Shown here: positions 44,534-53,590 of the stretch, one piece after another
How the letters are laid out: each line of letters opens with the position of its first letter
Numbering within the stretch: position 1 is the stretch's first letter
Assembly: GCA_036417435.1 (NCBI GenBank)
Contig: CM070902.1
Span: forward strand, 41,996,600 to 42,060,599
Origin: Inia geoffrensis
Lineage: Eukaryota > Chordata > Mammalia > Artiodactyla > Iniidae
Reading direction: 5' to 3'
DNA: 64,000 nt
The notes under the pieces: generated by a model
Database searches by the model: none
What the model saw: only the letters and a program-made list of their open reading frames with translations
Told to the model about the DNA's origin: nothing
Translations under genes and position numbers: made by a program

Positions 44534-44839
44534 TGAAAAATAGGATTGAGTTTCAATCTTCCCAGTGTTTTGTTGCTATTATTGCCTAATACTGCATTTT
44601 TTTTCCCTTGGAGTCATACAATTTTACTGCTATCTATCCGAGAGATTCTGTACCTGGATTCCATGGGAAGCTGCGGGATTGATATACAGGCTCTATGAAA
44701 TATGTTCCCCAGTGATATTATATGCAAAATGTGCACTTTTCTAGACTCTACAGTCTTCTCTGGATTCTCAAACAGCTCTGTGATACTGTACTTCTCCCCA
44801 CCTCAACCTCCCTTTGATAAAAATGTGACTGGCACTGAG
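44534..44839. other. Unassigned sequence
   Basis: Nothing is recognised apart from a short T run at 44596-44604. Confidence 0.4.
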
Positions 44840-44960
44840 TATATTCCTTCTTGTTTAGAAGTGAGGAAGATGAAGCCCAGAGGAAGATAGTGACTTTCCC
44901 AAGGTCACAGCTTAAGCTGATGCCACAGCTGTGCCCTGAAGGCAGACCTAGCTCCTGGTT
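44840..44960 (-). repeat. MIR SINE
   Basis: 'gaggaagatgaagcccagag' and 'ttcccaaggtcacagctta' are the minus-strand MIR core. Confidence 0.7.
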
Positions 44961-45124
44961 CCAAGACTAAGATTGTTACTATTAAAGTGCAATATTGCTT
45001 GTAAGTCAGAGAGCTGGTGCTTCTGTGATGAGGTGATTTTGCCCCTCTACATACGCCCAGATATCTGAGGTATCAGGGCTTTCTCTCAGCCTCTAGATAG
45101 CTCAGAGGACCCCTGGACCCAGAG

Positions 45125-45490
45125 CAATCTTAGCTTGGGCTGCTATGACAAAAAAAGCTTAGACTGTGTGACTTACGAACAACAGATATTTATTTCTTAT
45201 AGTTCTGGAAGCTGGAAGGCTGAGATCAGTGTGTCAGGACATTCAGGCCCTGGAGAGAGCCCTCTTCTGGGTTGCAGACTACTGACTTCTTTTTGTATCC
45301 TCATGTGATAGAGAGCTGAGAGAGTTCTCTAGTGGTCTCTTTTATAAGGGTGCTGATCCAATTCATGAGGGCTTTGCTCTCATGTGTTAAACACCTACCA
45401 AAGTCTCAATTTCCTGACACCATCATATTGTGGGTTAGGATTTCAACATATGAATTTTGAAGGACACAGATACTCAGAATGGTCAATAGG
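45125..45490 (-). mobile_element. MLT1 (MaLR) LTR, minus strand
   Basis: 'agcttgggctgctatgacaa', 'tatagttctggaagctggaa', 'tcttttataagggtgctgat', 'gttaggatttcaacatatga', then 'tttgaaggacacagatactc' is the reverse-complement MLT1 order. Confidence 0.85.
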
Positions 45491-46309
45491 AAGAAACTTC
45501 TTTGGAAATACCTTTGTTGCAGGTATTTGGGGACTTTTCTGCCTCCCAGAGAAGCAAACCTCATTTGCACAGGATGCTTGAGAAGCAAAATGCTTTCCTT
45601 TTCTAATTTCAAAGTCCATATTTCCTGTATAAGAAAGTGGCCTTTCCAAGGAGGCAACAGAAAGCTAACCTATCGGCACCCGAGACAGTTGGGCTGCACT
45701 GGCTGAAAAAGGGTTGTGTCATGCTTTTACAGTCATGTTTTGGACACAATCAGCAGAGGCAAATTCTCACAGTAAATTTATGTCTAAAAGAGACACTTCC
45801 CTTCTTACAGCTCACAGTTTCACACAAAGGAAGAGAACAAGGTCTCTGTGCAAGTTGTATTTGGGCGACCAATTTCCACTTTGCTTCTCAGGTGAAACCA
45901 AGCCAAGGATAAGGAAATAAGGATGATATTTAATTGAAAGACAAGCTGAGGCATGGAGCTTCTCTAGAATCCATATTAACTGTCAGTGAAGCAAAATGAA
46001 GGCAGAGAGAGAGTTATATGTCCTCTTCTGTCTTTTTAACATAATTCCATGGTTGGCAAAGTCCAGAGATATTATTTGTGTTTAATTTATATGTTTACCT
46101 TGGGGAATGATAAACTCCTTTGAGTTGTTCTTGAGATCTGATTTGTATTTGTGCCCCTGAGCCATCAGATATGACAAATGAAGAAAGATTTGAAACTATT
46201 GTCAAGTTCCTTGTGAATCTTGGTTTGAAGACATTATGCCTTGTGTTTTGGAGCTGTTGGGATATTAAGCTCGGGACATGGGAATTAAGAACTCAATTCA
46301 GCACTGGCT
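45491..46309. other. Unassigned sequence
   Basis: No repeat or exon is recognised. Several ORFs of 68-91 codons overlap on both strands at 45443-45920 without domains. Confidence 0.4.
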
Positions 46310-46910
46310 CATCTTCTACTTTGTTTAAGGGACTCTCCTGAGCACAGGAGCTTTAAGGATGACTCACACTGCTTCTGTTCTGGAGAAGCTCACGATCTTG
46401 TGGGAAGGATGAACACACAGTATGGCAATACCATGCAATCTAGTGACTTCAGTGATAGAGACCTGCATAGGGAATTATGGACAGAGAAGGGACCTAACCC
46501 AGTGTGGGAGGGACCAGGGAAGACTTCCCTGAGAAATGATGCCAAATTGAGTCTAGAGGATGATAAGGAGGTAGGTAAAAGCCTCACAGGCAGAGGGAGC
46601 AAAGGAAGCACAGGCACAGAGGTGAGAAACCATAGGGTGAAGGTAATAATTCTAAGGAGTTTCATGCTATGGGAGGGCAGGGATGTGAGGCTGGAGAGGG
46701 AAGAAGTTGAAGACACAGTGAGGAGTAATGGTCTTCACCTCCTCCAGTAATGTGAGGAAGTGAGCATCATTAAGCTTGGGAATTATGTAGAAAGATTTGA
46801 GTTACAAATATTATTCTGTTTGATGGGTTGGAAGGGGAGAGACTGTAGACAAGGAGATCAGTTGAAATTCACTGAGGCCTGAAGGTCTTAATGAGAGTCA
46901 CAGGTCACAA
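46310..46910 (+). repeat. Ancient interspersed repeat (L2-like), long degraded copy
   Basis: 'tctggagaagctcacgatct', 'gaccagggaagacttccctg', 'tcacaggcagagggagcaaa', 'aggtgagaaaccatagg' follow a familiar ancient mammalian repeat text. The family name is uncertain. Overlapping ORFs of 108 and 116 codons on opposite strands (46390-46750) fall entirely inside it and are not taken as genes. Confidence 0.45.
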
Positions 46911-47484
46911 GAATGGAGGAAAAAGAAACACACTGACAGATATTTCTAGAGCAGCATCAGCTCATCTTGAGCTAAAAGAGAATTGGAGGAGTTATTTTCT
47001 GCTCCAAGATATAGGAAAAGGGAACTGAGGAAAATAGATAAAAAGCTTGATTCTCTAAAGCAACTCTAAAACCCTCTGTGTGAGTTACTTAAAAGGTTCC
47101 AAAGGGCTGTTCTCTTGGCATGATATTGCTGAGATAACTAGATGAACTGGCTGGTCCCTGGAAGAAGTGATTTTTTTTTTTTTTTCCAAAAGGAGAGCAG
47201 AACCACAGAAAAGGCATACTCAAAAGACCCTACTACTGCAGAACCTTCTGAGAGATTACACCTGTAGGAACTTCTACAGAGAGGCTTACAGGCAGCAGGA
47301 AGGGGCCTATGGCTGCTTCCCAGGAAAAACTACCAAGAGGTGGTACAGAATGTCAAGGATGGATAGAATCCACAATTGGGTGCACCCACCAACTGGACCA
47401 GTGTGCTGTCCATTCCAGGAGAGATAACTGAATATCCTTTGCATTCAGTTCCACATCAATTCCTTCTTCCAAAAACCATATCCT
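46911..47484. other. Unassigned sequence
   Basis: A T15 run at 47170-47185 starts a sequence I do not recognise. An 86-codon plus-strand ORF (47167-47427) begins in that run and has no domain. Confidence 0.4.
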
Positions 47485-47565
47485 GAGAATTGCTTGGTGC
47501 CAGGCCCTAGGATAAGCGGTGCTTCAAAGACAAAAGACACAGAATCTGGCCTTAAGGGGCTGAGA
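47485..47565 (+). repeat. Ancient interspersed repeat (L2-like) fragment
   Basis: 'gcttggtgccaggcccta', 'aaagacaaaagacacagaa', 'ccttaaggggctgagaatc' give the same type as 46310-46400. The L1 at 47583 inserted at its end. Confidence 0.45.
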
Positions 47566-47582
47566 ATCTGCCTTGAATTTTA

Positions 47583-48177
47583 TTTAAAAATTTTTTAATA
47601 GTAGTGTGTATGTGTCAGTCCTAATCTTCCAATTTATCCCTATCCCCCAACCTCTGGTAACCATAAGTTTATTTTCTACATCTATAACTGTACTTCTGTT
47701 TTGTAGATAAGTTCATTTGTAGCCTTTTTTAAGATTTCATATGTAAACAATAATATCATACAATATTTGTCTTTCTCTGTCTGACTTACTTCACTCAATA
47801 TGACAATCTCTAGGTCCATCCATTTTGCTGCAAATGGCATTATTTTGTTCTTTTTTACGGCTGAGTAACATTCCATTGTATATACGCACCACATCTTCTT
47901 TATTCATTCCTCTGTTGACGAACATTTAGGTTGCTTCCATGTCCTGGATATTGTAAATAGTGCTACAATGAACATTGGGGTGCATGTGTCCTTTTGAATT
48001 ATGGTTTTCTCTGGATATATAAGCAGGAGTGGGGTTGTTGGATCATATGGTGGCTCTATTTTTAGATTTTTAAGGGACCGCCATATTGTTCTCCATAGTG
48101 GCTGTACCAGTTTGCATTCCCACCATGCAGCTCAATACCAAAAAACCCAAACAACCCAATCAAAAAATGGGCAGAAG
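47583..48177 (-). mobile_element. L1 with 5' inversion (twin-priming product) and clear target-site duplication
   Basis: 47583-48124 is the 3' UTR and ORF2 end on the minus strand. Its antisense frame encodes MECYSAVKKNKIMPFAAKW and DLEIVILSEVSQTEKDKY, hallmarks of the L1 ORF2 C-terminus. 48125-48177 flips to plus-strand ORF2 text ('acaacccaatcaaaaaatgg'). Target-site duplication 'atctgccttgaatttta' (47566-47582) and 'atctgcctcaaatttta' (48178-48194) match at 15 of 17. About 250 bases of L1 are missing at the inversion point. Confidence 0.88.
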
Positions 48178-48224
48178 ATCTGCCTCAAATTTTAGCCTGG
48201 ACTTCAAATTCCAGTAGAAGATGT

Positions 48225-48680
48225 ATTAATTAAGGTAATACTAGCTGTTATAACAACAACAACAAAAGAGGTTATAGTGATTGAACATGATAAAGTTTAC
48301 TTCTGACTCACAGATCAATCTAGTGTGGCTATCCCAGGCCAATGTGTAGCTTCCTGTGTAGTGACTAGAAGCACTGGGGTCCTCCCATCTTGTGCCTTCA
48401 CCATCCTCTTCACCACATAATTGGAAGATAGAGAAAAAGTATGGGGAAGGCATAACACGTCTCCAGATCCTTGTCCTGGAAGTGACACATATCACTCCTG
48501 TTTGCATTTCATTGGTGAGAATTAGTCCAAGTGCCTAAGATGCAAGGGGAGGGGGGTTGCTGGTAAAAAGAGCTGTGCTGAACAGCTGCTTTCCAGCAAC
48601 AACAGAGACTTCACAGTCATATGATCTAGACCTTTACAGAAAAAAGTTTGCCAACCACTGACCTAACGTAAGGTACATCA
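48225..48680 (-). repeat. Old LTR-like repeat, minus strand
   Basis: 'actagctgttataacaacaa', 'agtttacttctgactcaca', 'ctgtttgcatttcattgg' resemble an old MaLR-type LTR in reverse. The family is not assigned. Confidence 0.45.
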
Positions 48681-48929
48681 TTGTGGAACAGCTTGGAATA
48701 CTCTCACAAATCTTTATTTTCTTTTCACTAAACTCTCACTCAACTTGATTTCTTGCTTCCACAATTATCACTTTTGAGTAGCCTTCTTTGTTTCTCCCTC
48801 TTGCAGACTAATCCAAGTCTCATAGACCTACATGTGTTTCTTTCATAATATAAATCACAGGTTATATAATTATTCATTTTCTTGGTGATTATTTTATCAA
48901 GATCTGTTTTCCCCACTAATATAGCCCTG

Positions 48930-49165
48930 ATTACATGCCTGGCATTATTCTAAGCATTTTACACATGTTAACTCATTTAATCCTCTCAATAACCCCAGTA
49001 GGTAGGTACAATTATTATCTCTGTTTTACCGATGAGGACCTGACATTCCAGGAGGTTAAACATCCTGCCCAAGGTCATGAGAAATATCACTATCCACAAG
49101 CATAGTGAGGAAATAAGTGATGAAGCCAGGATTTGAGCCTGAACAGTCTGGCTCTAAGACCAGCT
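48930..49165 (-). repeat. MIR SINE, nearly full length
   Basis: 'catgcctggcattattctaa', 'gttaactcatttaatcctc', 'gtaggtacaattattatc', 'ctgcccaaggtcatgag', 'caggatttgagcctgaac', 'gtctggctctaagac' give a complete minus-strand MIR. Confidence 0.9.
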
Positions 49166-49230
49166 CCTAGAATACTGCATGGCACAGGGTGAGTCTTAAA
49201 CATATGCTTGTTGAGGGGATGAATGATACA
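49166..49230 (+). repeat. L2 LINE 3' end remnant
   Basis: 'actgcatggcacagggtgag' then 'ttgttgaggggatgaatga' resembles the extreme L2 3' end. Confidence 0.35.
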
Positions 49231-51224
49231 GCACTATAAGTCAGTGCTGTTCTAGAGAAATCAGCTAAGCACTGGGCTGATTATGTGGAGTGGATCAAAG
49301 GAAACAACACATATAAACTTCATCTTTTTAATTTGACTCAAGACCTTAGAATAATAAACAATAGAGCATTTCCTTTCCCATTGTCACTTGCTGCTATTAA
49401 GGACTGATCCTCCTGCCACTCCCCACTTGCCAACCGTAAGCTAAGATCATGCCTCCCCAGCTGTCCTTCTTGGGTTTCTGATCTGTGCATTTGCAGTCAG
49501 GTGCTCAAAGCAGTTCCCTTTTACCAAACCTCTTTTCCTCTCGCAGACTCAGTTAAGCTTCTGAAAGCATGAAAGCAGCTAAGCCATTACCCAAACTGAA
49601 CATGAACTCGAAACCTCAGGAGATTCACTCATCACTGAGCAGCAAGTCTCCTTGGGCTTCCAGCTGCAGCAATTTTGTGAAGTCAGCACAGTATTGCCCA
49701 CAGGGGGCACCATATTTTATTTTTCAATCAAGCATGGTACCATCAGGTATTGCTTAAGTGGCTCAATATCAACACTTTTCCCCCCAAATAATTTATGAAC
49801 TTCATGTGTGCAAAGTTTCCCTGTGTGAAAATTTGTCAGTTATCAGGATTTTCCAAAGCCCTGGTTTTCTTTTTCTGAATGACATCAGTAGTGTCCCCTA
49901 ACTGTGATCTCTTGGGACCTGTTCTGTTGGAAGATTTTCAGGTTCTATCTATCTTTTAGCCATAAGTCACTCTTATGACTCAAGATTAAAGCAACCGGAA
50001 TCAACCTTGGGCACACAGGGCACAGATCAGGGTTGGGGCGTTGTCTCATAGTGTCAGGTGTTTGGTTGATAGTATTCAGGTCTCCTCACTTGCAGGTTGG
50101 TGGTGCAATTCTGAGCTGCTTTCAGACCGAGCAGTCTGTGAAGTGCTGGCTACATGGAGTCAGGTAAGATTTCCTTTCAGGTTGCCACTCTGCCTGGTTT
50201 TTCAAAAGGGTGTTGCTTCTAGCAGAAAGTTTCTTATTTTCACTATGAACCCTTAATTTGTAAAGGAATCTGACTTTCATAGTGAGAATTTCTCATCTTC
50301 CAAGACCCTAATATTCACGAGACAGCAGCAGCAGGGACCTGGATTTTGACAGTTCACCTCCCTGGAGTCAAGCTGGTTCAGGACCAACTTCTGAGTCCTG
50401 TGCATCACATAAGGCTGATTTCATTTGTCATCTATCACAGATGGATAGACCCTGAACTGTGAGGTGCTTCCCATACATTGTGTGAACTTAATTTTTGGTA
50501 GGATCAGAATTATGTGTAACATCCTCAAAAATGTAGCATATGAAGGAGAAAGGCAACTTCCAGTTGCCATAGACTTCTTCTATCTATTTTTCAGAAGCAT
50601 CTAAACTAGGATGGGGAGACCACATGGGGTAGCATCAGTGTCAGTCAGGAAGCAGAGGGACTGAGGAGAAAATGTGGACAAGAACTTTTCTTGTGGTTTC
50701 TGTGGGAAGGATTTGGTAAGGCAGGGCAAACAGGTTTAGGATTAGCTAATTTGAATAATTTCAGGGCACTCTGGGGGCATGAGGCTGCCCTTTGCTATCT
50801 GGGGTTATTGGGGCAGGAAAAGAGTGACCTGGAGTGTAAGATCATGGTAGAGGAGGTAGTTGGGTAATAGGAATTCTGGATTGATTGGTTTGCTTATATG
50901 AAAGGAACAGTCCCACACAAGCTCTTTACTATCTCTAGGAATTGACTATCCTGGGAGGGGTGGACCCTCCAGTGTCAGCAAGGCCCCAAGATGTCAAAGC
51001 ATCAAAAATATAGTCAATAAAAATACAGAGAAGTGATTATTCATATTTTTCTCTCAAGGAAAATGTGGTTCCTAGAATTTAATTGGCTTGAAGAGGTTCA
51101 CATAGTGAGAAAGAGGGAAAAAACGTGGAATTCAGACTGGCAGACTTTCCAATCTGCTATCAGCAACAGTTGTCCTCTTTGTTTATATCAAAAGTACTTC
51201 TCATCCATGAACTATTCTACTCAA
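49231..51224. other. Unassigned sequence
   Basis: About 2 kb without a confident repeat or exon. 50630-50920 has an LTR-like composition ('gtcagtcaggaagcagagg', 'gattggtttgcttatatg') that I cannot place. A CTCF-like motif lies at 49697-49710. Confidence 0.4.
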
Positions 51225-51680
51225 GACACTCTTTAGTAGCAAGAGAGAGAAACCAGACTTGAATTAGCTGAAACAAATAAGGCCATTTATTGACCTCTGT
51301 GGTGGGAAGGGCAGGGTTGTGGGTGTAGAAGACTATAATAAGAGCTCTCTCATTTTTCACCTTTGCTTCTCTCTGCATCTGGCTTCAATCTTTCTTCTTG
51401 CAGACTGCCTTTCTCCATAAGGCTGGACTCAAAACTTCTGAAGTTTCTTACATCTTCTGCACTTGAGTGGAAAGAGCCCCTTCCCTACTATGGAAGGACT
51501 GTGATTGGCCTGACTTGTGGCTACTCCATGGATGAATTATTTTTACCCAGAAGAGAGGTACTATCATTACCCCATCTTGGGTCATGTGCTCATTTGGACA
51601 TGGAAGGGGGAAGAGAAGGAAGATCAGTCATCAGAATAAGTAAGGGGGTGGTGGTCAGACTAAAATATGAAAACTGAACT
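51225..51680 (-). repeat. Possible old LTR-like repeat
   Basis: 'cttgaattagctgaaacaaa', 'taaggccatttattgac', 'actgtgattggcctgactt', 'gggtcatgtgctcatttgg' follow a familiar old-mammalian-repeat text read in reverse. The name is not assigned. A 104-codon ORF (51363-51677) lies inside. Confidence 0.4.
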
Positions 51681-52659
51681 CCATTTCCCAGTGAAATCCT
51701 GAGAAACCAGCTGAAGAAGGATGTAGAGATCTAGCTGCTTTTTTCCTAAAGGATCATAGAGTCACCTAAAATCCAAGTTAGGCTAAACTTTAGAAATTTA
51801 TCACATTCAATCACTAATTTTTCAGAGAAGAAATCTGAAGTTTGGGGTGGAGGGGCTGGGGATCCACCTATGGTCAAGTGCCTGTAAAACAAGTGAGAAG
51901 CAAAACTAAGAGTAAACTTGTAACTTCTGGGTGACATGTTCATCATCTTTACCATCACACACTTGGGGAGATTTATCTTTTTCTTAAATACTTTAGAGGT
52001 TTGTGTGAATTTGTTACACTTGACTATAAATGACAAAAAGGTCAAAGAAGGGAAGTTATAAAAGAGAAAATTCAGCTGAATGTATGGAAAATATTTCTAG
52101 GCATTAGAACTGTACAAAGATGAAACAGGTCAGCAGGCCATTGATTAAAATTTAGTGAGCACAGTTTTGGGGAAGTTTTGAGTCCTCTCTCACTGTGAGG
52201 ATTCAAGGAAAGCATCACCTCTTGTGGTAAAACCAGGAAAGTTTCCCTAGCATCATCTCAGTAGGTGGCTGGGAGGGATTTGAGAATCATAGAATCTTAG
52301 TGCATCTGAGTAGAGGTTTGGAATAGCGGCCAACTCATGGTACAGGAACTTGACCATCCTCTGCCTTTCTATTCCTCTAGGCAGCCTCCCATGATGATCT
52401 TACTCATTCTCAGGATTTATAAAACCTTGTGACAATTCTCAATTATTACACCTACTCCATTGGCTTAGTATAGAATACTCAGGAGGGTCAGGAGGGATGT
52501 GTTCCTGAAGACCTCTCACTGTCCAAATCCAACTTCATTCAAGACTATTCTTGACCAAGTGTGGCAGGCATTAAGAAGTTAGTAAATATTCATTATTGAA
52601 TATTCCTGTTATCAGCTGGGCTTTCTTTGGTCATCAGGTGATGGAACATGACTATTTCA
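51681..52659. other. Unassigned sequence
   Basis: No confident repeat or exon. 'gagaatcatagaatcttag' near 52282 is of a kind found in old SINE-like repeats. Confidence 0.4.
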
Positions 52660-52731
52660 TAAAGAGACACTGTGATATAATGAAAAAGCATGGGCTTTGG
52701 AATCAGTCAAAATGCATTTCAAGTCTTCACT
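52660..52731 (+). repeat. MIR SINE, part 1 (interrupted by Tigger1)
   Basis: 'tgtgatataatgaaaaagca', 'tgggctttggaatcagtc', 'tttcaagtcttcact' form the tRNA-like head of MIR on the plus strand. It resumes at 53472. Confidence 0.7.
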
Positions 52732-52942
52732 CAAACACATATCTCAGAGATATTGTGGGTTCAGTTCCAGACCACTGAAATAAAGTGAATATTTCAATAA
52801 AGTGAGCCACATAATTTTTTTTTGTTTCCCAGTGCATATAAAGGTTATGTTTACACTATACTGTAGTCTATTGAGTCTGCAATAGGATTATGCTTAAAAA
52901 CACCAATGTACATACCTTAATTAATTAAAAATACTTGGGGCT
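52732..52942 (+). mobile_element. Tigger1 DNA transposon, part 1
   Basis: 'cagagatattgtgggttcag', 'ttccagaccactgaaataa', 'acactatactgtagtctatt', 'gtacataccttaattaatta' are the Tigger1 terminal region in forward orientation, closely matching the reverse complement of 22616-22809. Interrupted by a SINE at 52943. Confidence 0.9.
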
Positions 52943-53155
52943 TCCCTGGTGGCACAGTGGCTGAGAGTCCATCTGCTGATGCAGGGGACATGGGTTCGTG
53001 CCTGAGTCCGGGAAGATCCCACATGCCTCAGAGCGGCTAGGCCCGTGAGCCATGGCCGCTGAGCCTGCGCGTCCGAAGCCTGTGCTTTGCAAAGAGAGAG
53101 GCCACAACAGTGAAAGACCCGCATACCGCAAAAAAACAAAAAACAAACAAACAAA
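52943..53155 (+). mobile_element. CHR-2-like SINE inside Tigger1
   Basis: Starts '(g)gcttccctggtggcac', contains B-box 'gggttcgtgcc' and body 'gccgctgagcctgcgcgtcc', with a CAAA-rich tail at 53130-53155. The Tigger1 stretch around 'ttaattaatta...aatactt' is duplicated on both sides as an imperfect target-site duplication. Confidence 0.93.
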
Positions 53156-53471
53156 ACCCCTTGATTAATTAATTAATTATTAATTATAAATACTTCATTT
53201 CTGAAAAAAGCCAGAACAATTACAATAAGTAACACCAAAGATCACTGATCACAGATCACCATAATAAATATAATAATAATGAAACAGTTTGAAATATTGC
53301 AAAAATTACCAAAATGGAAATTACCAAAATTACAAAGTCAAGAAGTGAACAAATGCCTTTGGAAAAATGGTGCTGATAGACTTTCTTGATGACGGGTTGC
53401 CACAAACCTTTAATTTGTGAAAAATGCAGTATCTGCAATAAAACGAAGCTCAGCAGAACAAAGTATGCCTG
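53156..53471 (+). mobile_element. Tigger1 DNA transposon, part 2
   Basis: 'aagatcactgatcacagatc', 'gtttgaaatattgcaaaaat', 'gttgccacaaacctttaatt', ending 'aaagtatgcctg' are the other Tigger1 terminal region. The transposase-coding centre is missing, so the copy is internally deleted and nonautonomous. Confidence 0.9.
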
Positions 53472-53590
53472 CACTAGCTCAACGGCCCAAGGAAAGGAGC
53501 TTAACTTTATCAAGCCTCTGCTTTTTCATCTGTGTGATGAAGTAATTAGATATGTCTCAGAAGGGTGCTTTGAGGATTTAGCAAGATGGT
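53472..53590 (+). repeat. MIR SINE, part 2
   Basis: 'cactagctcaacggcccaag', 'gagcttaactttatcaagcc', 'ctttttcatctgtgtgatga', 'gggtgctttgaggatttag' resume MIR exactly where part 1 left off ('ccactta/ctagc' in MIR). Confidence 0.75.

Noticed and set aside
46390..46750. ORFs of 108 (minus) and 116 (plus) codons
   Set aside because: Both lie in an ancient interspersed repeat and are mutual shadows. Ser/Leu-rich and charged translations come from composition.
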